A stretch of 31,945 bases of DNA from Candidatus Avelusimicrobium stercoris (GTDB taxonomy: Bacteria; Elusimicrobiota; Elusimicrobia; Elusimicrobiales; Elusimicrobiaceae), in the NCBI GenBank assembly GCA_002432025.1, contig DJFE01000027.1, positions 17,154-49,098 on the forward strand, given 5' to 3'. Position 1 is the stretch's first letter; each line of letters opens with the position of its first letter. Shown piece by piece: positions 1 through 7,483 of the stretch. The notes beneath the pieces are model-generated. The model was not told the origin of the DNA, ran no database searches, and saw nothing but the letters and a program-made list of their open reading frames with translations. A program made the position numbers and the translations under genes.

Positions 1-29
1 AAAAAACGAAACAACCCCTTTATAAAGCG

Positions 30-176
30 CTGCGCGCCGCCCCCTGCGGGCGGCAGATTTTCCGCACTCGTTTGATTTATTGGGCAACACTCTTTTTGCA
101 ATGTAGCCAACCAACGAAACGCCAACAATAAACAACTACATTTTTGCCGTTATAAAAAATAAAAGTCATTCTGAAC
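30..176. repeat. Dispersed intergenic repeat, copy A
   Basis: This stretch aligns by eye with 8707-8824. Both copies begin with CTGCGCGCCGC, a GC-rich hairpin. Both continue with a block of the form TTTGATT-AT-G-GC-ACACT, then the shared run TTTTTGCAATGT, and end in a block containing TTATAAAAA and CATTCTGAAC. Copy A carries about 25 extra nucleotides before the last block. No reading frame is shared, so this looks like a noncoding dispersed element. The remainder of the gene-free stretch 1-328 holds two palindromic units (165-190 and 216-252) and GCGGACCGC/GCGGGCCGC arms at 286-309. Confidence 0.6.
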
Positions 177-190
177 TTGTTTCAGAATCT
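165..190. repeat. Palindromic repeat unit (8-bp stem, 5-nt loop)
   Basis: The unit starts GTCAT and contains ATTCTGAA (168-175) and TTCAGAAT (181-188), which are perfect inverted repeats around a 5-nt loop, followed by CT. It matches the family GTCAT-stem-loop-stem-CTGTTGTTA seen at 216-252, 8612-8705 and 31788-31888. No run of T follows that would make it a classic terminator. Confidence 0.7.
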
Positions 191-215
191 ACCGATTGTG
201 TCGCTAGTTGTTGTC

Positions 216-252
216 GTCATCCTGGAAAGCCGTTGTCCAGGATCTGTTGTTA
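216..252. repeat. Palindromic repeat unit (8-bp stem, 9-nt loop)
   Basis: GTCAT is followed by the inverted repeats ATCCTGGA (219-226) and TCCAGGAT (236-243), then CTGTTGTTA (244-252). The stem sequence differs from the neighbouring unit while the GTCAT start and CTGTTGTTA tail are kept. This is the pattern expected of a family of palindromic elements with compensating stem changes. Confidence 0.7.
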
Positions 253-328
253 TTAAAATAAGGGAAAGTACAGATTATGAGCCCAGCGGACCGCACCCTA
301 GCGGGCCGCCAAACACGACGGGAGGACA

Positions 329-982
329 TCAATAGGAACTATGCACAGTAGCCGCGGGAGTAGAAACCGGCTCTTGCAAGGCGGGTTTTTTCGGCGCGGA
401 AACGGGAGTAGGGGCCGGCGCGCTTTTGACCACAGTTTGTTTGCAAAAGGAGAGCAACCGCTTTGGCGTTTGACGGCGGCGGTTTAAGGCCTTTTCACTG
501 GCCCCGTGTTGAACCAAGAAATCATAAATAGCCTGGTTGCAATTTAACGCGGCCAAATGGAGCGGCGTGTTACGGTCGCTGGCTGGCGAAGTACGGCTGC
601 CACGCGGGGCATTGGCCAAATACTCAAACAAATCCGGCTCCACCTCGTCCATAAACGCAAAAAGCATACGCAGCATTGCTTCGTCGTTATTGATAACCGC
701 CAAATGAACAGCGTTTCCCTCGGCGGTACGGACGTCCAAGCGGGAAAAACTATCCGCCAGCAGTTGCGCCATTTTGACGTCTTTATTCTTTACCGCCGCC
801 AAAAAGGCCGTCATTCCGCCGGGTTCTTCCACAAACACCAAGGTTTTATCCGCGCGAATCATTTCCTCCGCCTTATCCGTATCGCCCGAACGCACCACGG
901 CAAAAAACGACGCGCCCGAAATGTCCGCCCGGGCAGCCGCCGCACACGTTAAAGCAAGCAAGAGGAGGAAGAATTTTCTCAT
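329..982 (-). CDS. Secreted ankyrin-repeat protein
   Basis: A 217-residue protein with a clear signal peptide (MRKFFLLLL..., cleavage near AAARA, residues 16-20), so it is exported, probably to the periplasm. Residues about 24-175 form roughly four ankyrin repeats, recognisable from TAFLAAVKNKDVKMAQLL, AVHLAVINNDEAMLRMLF and TPLHLAALNCNQAIYDFLV. Ankyrin repeats are protein-binding scaffolds and no enzyme motif is visible. The C-terminal 40 residues are Pro/Ala-rich and probably disordered. The gene lies behind the metG terminator, so it should have its own promoter. No Shine-Dalgarno is visible. TACACT lies exactly 6 nt before the ATG and TAAAAT lies 16 nt before it. The partner and biological role cannot be read from the sequence. 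Confidence 0.8.
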   Translation of the reverse strand: MRKFFLLLLALTCAAAARADISGASFFAVVRSGDTDKAEEMIRADKTLVFVEEPGGMTAFLAAVKNKDVKMAQLLADSFSRLDVRTAEGNAVHLAVINNDEAMLRMLFAFMDEVEPDLFEYLANAPRGSRTSPASDRNTPLHLAALNCNQAIYDFLVQHGASEKALNRRRQTPKRLLSFCKQTVVKSAPAPTPVSAPKKPALQEPVSTPAATVHSSY

Positions 983-1021
983 AAGGTTAGTGTAATCTAT
1001 TTTACCCCAATTAGCAAGTAA

Positions 1022-1056
1022 TAAAAAAGCGGCACGCCCGTTAATAAGCGTGCCGC
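1022..1056 (-). terminator. Rho-independent terminator after metG
   Basis: A perfect 9-bp stem GCGGCACGC (1029-1037) / GCGTGCCGC (1048-1056) with a 10-nt loop. On the minus strand it is followed by a run of six T (1023-1028). It lies 17 nt past the metG stop and ends the kdsC-tmk-holB-metG transcript before the ankyrin gene. Confidence 0.9.
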
Positions 1057-1073
1057 CCCAAAAACTGCTCTAC

Positions 1074-2576
1074 TTATTTATCCAAACGCGGGAAAAGCGG
1101 AGCATACTTTTCAATCTTGCCAGGCAAGAGTCTTCTCTGCATTTCCTTAGCAATCGTCGGCATAAAGGGCTCCAACCACACCGACACTTTGCGCAGGCAG
1201 GCCACCAATTCCAGCAAAACGGCCTTGGCGGCTTCCACATCGTGCTTGGCAAGTTCCCACGGCTTTTTCTCGTCCACCAGTTTGTTTAATTCGCTGGCAT
1301 AGCCGTAAATGTTTTCAAGCACTTTATCAAAGGCCAATTCGTCATACGCCTTATCAATGGCTTCGTCCACCTCGTTGGCGTGTGCGAGCAATTTGTAATC
1401 GCCTTCAATTTTTTCCGGCAATTCGCCAATGTTTTTGGCCGCCATATTAAGCGTGCGGGAAAGCAGGTTGCCAATGTTGTTGGCCAAATCGGAATTATAA
1501 CGGTTTTTGAAACTCGTCATAGAAAAGTCCCCGTCCTGGCCAAAGGGAACCTCGCGGAATAAGAACGCGCGGAGCGGGTCCACACCGTATTCGGCGGCCA
1601 CTTTGGCGGGGTCCACAATGTTGCCCAAGGACTTGGACATCTTTTCCCCTTCCACCGTCCACCAACCGTGGGCAAATACCTTTTTAGGAAGCGGCAGCCC
1701 GAGCGCCATTAACACAGCGGGCCAAATAACCGTATGGAAGCGGAAGATTTCTTTGCCCACCATATGCAAATCAGCCGGCCACAAATCTTCAAATTTATCG
1801 GCCTTGATTTGCTTTAACTGCGCTTCGTGCAAGGTTTTATCCTCGCAAATGTGCGTGCCGTAGCCCGCGGCGGAAATATAGTTAATAAGCGCGTCAAACC
1901 ATACATAAATGGTATGTTTGGGGTTGCTTAACACCGGGATACCCCACGCCACTTTGGTACGGGTAACGGATAAATCCTGCAAGCCGCCCTTAACGAAGTT
2001 AATAATTTCGTTGGCACGGTATTTGGGGCTTAAAAAGTCCGGGTGTTCCTCGTAATATTTTAAGAGGGGTTTTTCGTAGCGGGAGAGTTTAAAGAAATAG
2101 GTTTCCTCGTGCACTTCGGTCAACGGTTTTTTGTGAACGGGGCAGAGGTTGCCTTCCAAAATTTCGCTTTCGTTGTAATATTGTTCACAAGACAAGCAGT
2201 ATTTGCCCGAATAGGAGCCCAAGTAAATATCGCCGCTCTTTAACAATTTTTCAAAAATAGCCTGCACCACTTGCTCGTGTTTTTTGTCGGTGGTGCGGAT
2301 AAAATCGTCATAGGAAATATTGAGCAATTTCCACAATTCTTTGTATTTGGCCGAAACTTGGTCCGTCCACTCTTTGGGCGTTACGCCGGCGGCGGCGGCA
2401 GATTTTTCAATATTGGCGCCGTGCTCGTCGGTACCCGTCAAAAACCGCACGTCAAAGCCTTTTAAGCGTTTGTAGCGGGCCAGCACATCCTGCGCAATCG
2501 TCGTGTAGGCGTGCCCGATATGCGGAACTGAGTTCACATAATAAATAGGGGTGGTGATATAGAATTTCTTAGTCAT
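1074..2576 (-). CDS. metG: Methionyl-tRNA synthetase
   Basis: A class I aminoacyl-tRNA synthetase of 500 residues that charges tRNA-Met in the cytoplasm. The HIGH signature is HIGH at residues 19-22 and the KMSKS loop is KMSKS at 312-316. A zinc knuckle is present with Cys127, Cys130, Cys145 and His148. The protein stops after the anticodon-binding helical domain and lacks the C-terminal tRNA-binding (Trbp111-like) dimerisation domain that makes E. coli MetG about 677 residues, a common natural variant. The start is supported by GGAGAG 3 nt before the ATG. It follows holB by 12 nt and is the last gene of the kdsC-tmk-holB-metG run before a strong terminator. Confidence 0.97.
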   Translation of the reverse strand: MTKKFYITTPIYYVNSVPHIGHAYTTIAQDVLARYKRLKGFDVRFLTGTDEHGANIEKSAAAAGVTPKEWTDQVSAKYKELWKLLNISYDDFIRTTDKKHEQVVQAIFEKLLKSGDIYLGSYSGKYCLSCEQYYNESEILEGNLCPVHKKPLTEVHEETYFFKLSRYEKPLLKYYEEHPDFLSPKYRANEIINFVKGGLQDLSVTRTKVAWGIPVLSNPKHTIYVWFDALINYISAAGYGTHICEDKTLHEAQLKQIKADKFEDLWPADLHMVGKEIFRFHTVIWPAVLMALGLPLPKKVFAHGWWTVEGEKMSKSLGNIVDPAKVAAEYGVDPLRAFLFREVPFGQDGDFSMTSFKNRYNSDLANNIGNLLSRTLNMAAKNIGELPEKIEGDYKLLAHANEVDEAIDKAYDELAFDKVLENIYGYASELNKLVDEKKPWELAKHDVEAAKAVLLELVACLRKVSVWLEPFMPTIAKEMQRRLLPGKIEKYAPLFPRLDK

Positions 2577-2588
2577 ATTCTCTCCGTA

Positions 2589-3593
2589 TTAAAAAATCTG
2601 CAAGTTTAAACCGTCCAAACTCATTAGAGCGGTTTCCAACACCAGCGCGGGCGATACATTCCGCCCGATACTGCGTTTATAATTTTCAAATCGTTTTAGC
2701 ATTGCCTGATAAGCATATTGCTTGTTTTCGTCTGGCTCGTTTATCCAGGCTTGGTGCAAGGCCATTATCAGCACGTCCAAAATAGCCTGCGCTTCCTGCC
2801 TGGCCGTTACCAACGTGCGGGAAAGCCCCGCCGCCACGCCGCTGGGTCCCTGCGGGGTGCCAAAGCCGCCAGCCTGCAATAAATCCAATGCTTCCGCGGC
2901 CTTTAACGCACCGGAGACCGAGCCCGCGCTGTACTTGGCGCATAAATCCACATTGGACACATCGGCCTGCGTTTTGGTTAAAATATCTTTGACGTTTTCC
3001 AAGGATAACGGGGCAAACGATAAGGGCTGGCAGCGCGACAAAATCGTCCTCAACATAGCCGCGCGCTTATTGGTAATTAAAATCCACACTGTTTTAGCGG
3101 GCGGTTCTTCAATAAATTTTAAAAGTGCATTGGCCGCCGCGCCCTGCATTGTTTGGGCTTGGTCAATAATCAGCACCTTCCACCCGTTCCCTACGGCCTT
3201 TTGTTGGGATTTAGCGGTAACGTCGCGGATGGTATCTACGCTGATGTGCTGCTGTTTGGTAATTTCCTTTTCCAACTCCTCGGCGTAGCCCTTACTGGTG
3301 AAATCTTTTTTTACTTCTAATCTTGCCTGATAGGTAAAATCTACAAACGTTACATCCGGGTTTGTGCCTTTATCAATAGCCTCGCAGTTGGCGCACACGC
3401 CACAGGCATCACCGTTTTGGCGGGCGGTTTCGTCCAAACAATTAAGCGCCTTGGCAAATTCCAGCGCGGCCAAGCGTTTGCCCACCCCGTCCGGACCAAA
3501 AAACAAAAGTGCCCCCGGAACCTTTTGGCTCCGGACCAGTTGCTTTAAGTACGAGGAGGCTTTTTCCTGCCCCAAAATATCGGCAAACGGCAT
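2589..3593 (-). CDS. holB: DNA polymerase III delta-prime subunit (clamp-loader ATPase family)
   Basis: A 334-residue clamp-loader subunit, close to the E. coli length. The P-loop is GPDGVGKR near residues 34-41. It is followed by a zinc-binding Cys cluster (Cys52 region and CGVCANC), then a stretch containing LIIDQAQTM and ANALLKFIEEPP, which are hallmarks of delta-prime/gamma-tau proteins. It would work with the delta subunit (holA, 15115-16125) to load the sliding clamp. Its ATG overlaps the tmk stop as TAATG, so translation is probably coupled. A tmk-holB order is common in bacteria and supports the call. The usual SRC motif is present as ILSRCQPL. Confidence 0.93.
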   Translation of the reverse strand: MPFADILGQEKASSYLKQLVRSQKVPGALLFFGPDGVGKRLAALEFAKALNCLDETARQNGDACGVCANCEAIDKGTNPDVTFVDFTYQARLEVKKDFTSKGYAEELEKEITKQQHISVDTIRDVTAKSQQKAVGNGWKVLIIDQAQTMQGAAANALLKFIEEPPAKTVWILITNKRAAMLRTILSRCQPLSFAPLSLENVKDILTKTQADVSNVDLCAKYSAGSVSGALKAAEALDLLQAGGFGTPQGPSGVAAGLSRTLVTARQEAQAILDVLIMALHQAWINEPDENKQYAYQAMLKRFENYKRSIGRNVSPALVLETALMSLDGLNLQIF

Positions 3594-4210
3594 TAGTCTA
3601 TAATATGGCGCTCCAACAGCAGTTGGCGCACTTGGTTTTGAATTTCGTCTATATGTTTATCTGCATCTACCAAATAGGCGTTGGGCGTGGTTTTAACCAT
3701 TTCCAAATACCCTTGGCGCATTTTTTGGCGGAAGGCGATGTCTTCCTGTTCCAAACGGTCCGAAAATAAATATTCGCCGCGTTCGGTAAAATACTTATCC
3801 GACATTAAAAATACGAGCGTCAAATCGGGCTGTAAATTAAGCGAAGCCACCTTATTTAAAGCATCAATTACCTTTAAATCAATGCCCCGGCCATAGCCCT
3901 GATAGGCGCAGGTGGACATTGTATAACGCTCGCAAATGACGGTTTTCCCCGCTTCCAGCGCGGGCAAAATTTTTTCCTGCGTGTGCTGGGCACGGGAGGC
4001 TTCATACAGCATTAATTCCGCCATTGGGCGGATATCCAGCCCCGGTTCCAGCACAATCTGCCGGATACGCTCCGCCGTGGGCGTACCGCCCGGCTCGCGC
4101 GTTAAAATCACCTCGTGCCCGCACTCCACCAGCCGGTTATAGAGCAACTTGGCTTGGGTGGATTTGCCGCAACGGTCCGGCCCCTCTAAAACAATAAACT
4201 TGCCTTTCAT
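3593..4210 (-). CDS. tmk: Thymidylate kinase
   Basis: A 205-residue dTMP kinase that makes dTDP from dTMP and ATP for DNA synthesis. The P-loop is GPDRCGKST at residues 10-18, followed by the substrate-binding TREPGGTP motif, the ERY segment (VICERYTMS) and a lid segment around FSDRLEQED. The length is typical for the family. It sits between kdsC and holB with TAATG overlaps at both ends. A purine-rich AGGAAGG lies about 10 nt before the start, within kdsC. Confidence 0.96.
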   Translation of the reverse strand: MKGKFIVLEGPDRCGKSTQAKLLYNRLVECGHEVILTREPGGTPTAERIRQIVLEPGLDIRPMAELMLYEASRAQHTQEKILPALEAGKTVICERYTMSTCAYQGYGRGIDLKVIDALNKVASLNLQPDLTLVFLMSDKYFTERGEYLFSDRLEQEDIAFRQKMRQGYLEMVKTTPNAYLVDADKHIDEIQNQVRQLLLERHIID

Positions 4211-4809
4211 TACGCAATGCCTTCCTGCGACGTAACGATTTCCAACTGAGATTTTTTGTTTACCTTCCAGGCGGAATTATTCACTTGGTCCAAAATCGGG
4301 GCCAATTTGCCTTGGGCGTTTAAAATAAAATCAATAATCTCGCGGTAGGCGCCGTCCCCACCGTTGTGCTTGGTAACGTAATGCGCGCAATTTTTAACTA
4401 CGTCTAACGCGTTGGGCACGGTAGCCGCAAAGCCCACAGCCTTTAAAAGCGGCATATCGGTAATGTCATCGCCAATATACGCCACTTGTTCGGGCGTAAG
4501 GCCTTCCTTCTTTAAAATATCGTTCAGCGGCCCCATTTTGGTCAAAAACCCTTGGTACATATATTTGTAGCCCAAGTTGCGGGCGCGGTCCACCGTGGTC
4601 GGGTGGCGGCGGCCCGTAATAATGCCGCACACAATATCCGTACTGTTGCAGAGCATTACAGCCAAGCCGTCCTGCGTATTAAAGGATTTAAATTCGTCTA
4701 TTTTGCCGTCGTCCCGTACGAAAAAGTTTACTTTTCCGTCCGTTAAAATACCATCTACGTCGGTTAAAATGGCCCGGATTTTGCGGGCACGTTCTATTGC
4801 TTGTTCCAT
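4210..4809 (-). CDS. kdsC: HAD-family phosphatase, 3-deoxy-D-manno-octulosonate 8-phosphate phosphatase type
   Basis: A 199-residue HAD-superfamily phosphatase. Motif I is LTDVDGILTDG with Asp17 and Asp19 as nucleophile and acid/base. Motif II is ITGR, and motif III/IV is IGDDITDMPLL. These match KdsC, which releases phosphate from Kdo-8-phosphate in the LPS inner-core pathway. The cap-less short form and the DG-LTDG motif separate it from other HADs, though a related sugar phosphatase is possible. I chose the ATG at 4809 (MEQAIERARK) because homology begins there. An extension to 4893 is open but adds unlike sequence and crosses the promoter. TATAAT lies 9 nt upstream and no ribosome-binding site is visible. 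First gene of the kdsC-tmk-holB-metG run. Confidence 0.85.
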   Translation of the reverse strand: MEQAIERARKIRAILTDVDGILTDGKVNFFVRDDGKIDEFKSFNTQDGLAVMLCNSTDIVCGIITGRRHPTTVDRARNLGYKYMYQGFLTKMGPLNDILKKEGLTPEQVAYIGDDITDMPLLKAVGFAATVPNALDVVKNCAHYVTKHNGGDGAYREIIDFILNAQGKLAPILDQVNNSAWKVNKKSQLEIVTSQEGIA

Positions 4810-4818
4810 ATATAAGGT

Positions 4819-4824
4819 ATTATA
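4819..4824 (-). promoter_or_regulatory. -10 box of the kdsC operon
   Basis: A perfect TATAAT on the minus strand, ending 9 nt before the kdsC ATG. The predicted transcript would have a leader of only about 3 nt and there is no Shine-Dalgarno. No good -35 is visible. Confidence 0.6.
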
Positions 4825-4902
4825 CAAAATATCCCCGTGCTCTACGGTCTGCCCCCTTTTTGGCTGGCACGGGCAATCCCCGCGGACGGGCACGTTATTT
4901 TA

Positions 4903-4908
4903 TATAAT
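4903..4908 (+). promoter_or_regulatory. -10 box of clpC-recA
   Basis: A perfect TATAAT, 33 nt before the clpC ATG, followed by the purine-rich GAAAGGGG (4923-4930) that can serve as ribosome-binding site. It is divergent from the kdsC promoter in the same 132-bp gap. No convincing -35, CIRCE or CtsR-like site was seen. Confidence 0.6.
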
Positions 4909-4941
4909 GGTAGTAATCGTTTGAAAGGGGTTTATAATAAG

Positions 4942-7464
4942 ATGGCTAAAAGATTTACCGAAAATGCGCAAAAAATTATCCTCATCGCGCAAGAAGAGGC
5001 CAAACGCCTCAACCACGACTATGTGGGCACCGAACATATTTTGCTGGGGCTTTCCGCCTTGGAAGGCACTGTATCCAATAAAATTTTATCCGGGCTGGGC
5101 GTAACGTTCCGCAAGGTCCGCCAAGAAATTGAAAAAATGGTGGGCATCGGTGATACGATTATGCTGCTGGGAGAAATTCCCTTTACGCCCCGTGCCAAAA
5201 AAGTGCTGGAACTATCCGTAGAGGAATCCCAAATGTTGGGTTCGGACCATATCGGCACCGAGCATATTTTGCTGGGCCTCATCCGCGAGGAAGAGGGGAT
5301 GGCCGGCAAAATTTTGGCCAATTTGGGCCTTAATTTGGATTCCGTACGCGACACCGTGCTTAACTTTATTGGCGACGCAGAACCCGGCGACTTAAACGAG
5401 GACAACGCCGTTTTTTCTCAGGAAATCAATTTAAACACCCCTAAAAAAGAACGCGAAAGCGCCGTCAGCAAGAGCAAAACGCCCACGCTGGACGAATACA
5501 CGCGCGACCTTACCAAACTGGCCGCCCAAAACAAACTGGACCCGGTTATCGGGCGCGAGGAAGAAATTGAACGCTTGGTACAAATCTTGGCCCGCCGCAC
5601 CAAAAATAACCCGGTGCTTATCGGGGAACCCGGCGTAGGCAAGACCGCCATTGTAGAGGGGCTCGCACAAAAAATCGCCCAAGGCGAAATTTCGGACGTG
5701 CTTTCCAACAAGCGCATTTTGGCGTTGGATTTAGCCTCCGTGGTGGCGGGGACCAAATACCGCGGTGAATTTGAACAACGCTTAAAAAACATTATTGACG
5801 AACTGGCCGCCGCCAAAGACGCGATTATTTTTATTGACGAACTCCACACCATTATCGGTGCAGGCGCGGCGGAAGGTTCTATTGACGCGGCCAACATTTT
5901 AAAGCCGGCCTTGGCCCGCGGGGAAGTGCAGTGCATCGGCGCGACCACCTTTGACGAATACCGCAAATCCATTGAAACCGACGCCGCCTTGGAACGCCGC
6001 TTCCAGCCCGTGGTGGCCGACCCGCCGGATGTGGAAGATACCATTAACATTTTAAAGGGTGTCCGCTCCAAATACGAAGCGCACCACAAGGTGCACTATA
6101 CGGACGGAGCCGTCCGCGCCGCGGCCTCTATTGCGGACCGCTACATTACCGACCGCGCTATGCCGGATAAAGCCATTGACCTGTTTGACGAAGCCGGGGC
6201 CCGCGCACGCTTGAAAAACGCCGCGCTCCCGCCCGAAATCAAACAAAAACAACTGGAATACAACCAGGCCGTGCAGGAAAAAGACGAAGCAATGGCGAAT
6301 AAAGAATTTGAAAAAGCCGCCGCGGCCAAGGATACCGAAGCCCGCTTAAAGGGTTATATTGACCATTTAAAACAAAAATGGCACGAGGAGCACGACAAGC
6401 AAGTCCCGCAAGTAACCGAAGAGGACATCGCGCTTGTCGCTTCCAAATGGACGGGCATCCCGGTTACACGCCTGACGCAAAGCGAAACCGATAAGATTTT
6501 GCATATGGAGGAACACCTCCACGAGCGCATTATTGGGCAGAACGATGCCGTAAAGGCCGTTTCGCAGGCAATTCGCCGCAACCGCACTGGGCTTGGAAAC
6601 CCGCACCGTCCGATTGGCGGATTTTTATTCCTAGGTCCCACGGGCGTAGGCAAAACGGAATTGGCCAAGAGTTTGGCCACCTTCCTGTTTGGCGACGAGG
6701 ACGCTATGATCCGGTTGGATATGTCCGAATATATGGAAAAGTTTGCCGTTTCGCGCCTGATTGGTGCGCCGCCCGGCTATGTAGGATATGAAGAAGGCGG
6801 ACAACTTACCGAAGCCGTCCGCCGCCGACCGTATAGCGTGGTGGTATTGGACGAACTGGAAAAAGCCCACCCGGATATTTACAATATTTTATTGCAAGTG
6901 CTGGACGAAGGGGCTTTGAGCGACAATTTGGGCCATAAAGTCAGTTTTAAAAACTGCGTGATTATTATGACGTCCAACGTCGGCGCGCGTGAAATTACCA
7001 ATAAAGGCAACACCTTAGGCTTTGCCGCGCACCACACCGAGGAACAAGAATACCAAGATATGCGCAAGAACGTAATGGAAGAGGTCAAAAAAACCTTCAA
7101 CCCGGAATTTATCAACCGTATTGATGAAATCGTGGTCTTCCACTCGCTCACCAAAGAGAACATCGGCGCAATTTTGGACTTGGCCTTGGAAGAGGTGGAC
7201 GACAAACTGGCCGACAGAAACCTGTCCTTGGAACTGACGAAAGAGGCCAAGAATTTCTTGGTGGAAAAGGGTTTTGACGTAAAATACGGGGCGCGCCCTT
7301 TACTTCGCACGTTACAGCGCGAACTGGAAGACCCGCTGGCGGAAAATATCCTTATCAGCCGCTACCCGGACCACACCAAAATTATTGTAGATTTTGATAC
7401 ATCCGCCGGAAAGTTGACCTTTCACGGCGCGGCGGTGGAACAAAAAGACGCCGTAACCATTTAA
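4942..7464 (+). CDS. clpC: ClpC-type AAA+ protease ATPase
   Basis: An 840-residue HSP100 unfoldase that feeds substrates to ClpP. Order: two Clp_N repeats (about residues 1-145), a first AAA+ module with Walker A GEPGVGKT (228-235) and Walker B IIFIDELHT, a short middle domain with a UVR-like coiled segment (about 420-480), and a second AAA+ module with Walker A GPTGVGKT (565-572), Walker B VVLDELEKAHP and a C-terminal D2-small domain. The short middle domain and Clp_N pair mark ClpC rather than ClpB. A LGF tripeptide in the second module sits where ClpC proteins carry their ClpP-docking loop. The start is at MAKRFTENAQ, where homology begins. An upstream ATG at 4837 is in frame but would include the promoter. 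recA follows after 19 nt. Confidence 0.96.
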   Translation: MAKRFTENAQKIILIAQEEAKRLNHDYVGTEHILLGLSALEGTVSNKILSGLGVTFRKVRQEIEKMVGIGDTIMLLGEIPFTPRAKKVLELSVEESQMLGSDHIGTEHILLGLIREEEGMAGKILANLGLNLDSVRDTVLNFIGDAEPGDLNEDNAVFSQEINLNTPKKERESAVSKSKTPTLDEYTRDLTKLAAQNKLDPVIGREEEIERLVQILARRTKNNPVLIGEPGVGKTAIVEGLAQKIAQGEISDVLSNKRILALDLASVVAGTKYRGEFEQRLKNIIDELAAAKDAIIFIDELHTIIGAGAAEGSIDAANILKPALARGEVQCIGATTFDEYRKSIETDAALERRFQPVVADPPDVEDTINILKGVRSKYEAHHKVHYTDGAVRAAASIADRYITDRAMPDKAIDLFDEAGARARLKNAALPPEIKQKQLEYNQAVQEKDEAMANKEFEKAAAAKDTEARLKGYIDHLKQKWHEEHDKQVPQVTEEDIALVASKWTGIPVTRLTQSETDKILHMEEHLHERIIGQNDAVKAVSQAIRRNRTGLGNPHRPIGGFLFLGPTGVGKTELAKSLATFLFGDEDAMIRLDMSEYMEKFAVSRLIGAPPGYVGYEEGGQLTEAVRRRPYSVVVLDELEKAHPDIYNILLQVLDEGALSDNLGHKVSFKNCVIIMTSNVGAREITNKGNTLGFAAHHTEEQEYQDMRKNVMEEVKKTFNPEFINRIDEIVVFHSLTKENIGAILDLALEEVDDKLADRNLSLELTKEAKNFLVEKGFDVKYGARPLLRTLQRELEDPLAENILISRYPDHTKIIVDFDTSAGKLTFHGAAVEQKDAVTI

Positions 7465-7483
7465 ACCTACTTGGAGGAGTTGT

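Noticed and set aside
165..252. Regularly placed palindromic repeats considered as a CRISPR array.
   Set aside because: Only two units, different stem sequences, no constant repeat with spacers, no cas genes in the window.
340..489. A 49-codon plus-strand frame preceded by GGAGGACATCAATAGG.
   Set aside because: It lies wholly antisense within the ankyrin gene tail, has low-complexity composition and no recognisable protein.
4865..4880. TGGCACG upstream of clpC looks like the -24 half of a sigma-54 promoter.
   Set aside because: The -12 TTGC half is absent at the required spacing (sequence there is ATCCCC), while a perfect TATAAT lies downstream.
4810..4893. Longer kdsC start at 4893.
   Set aside because: The extra 28 residues do not resemble the family and would overlap the -10 box just before the ATG at 4809.
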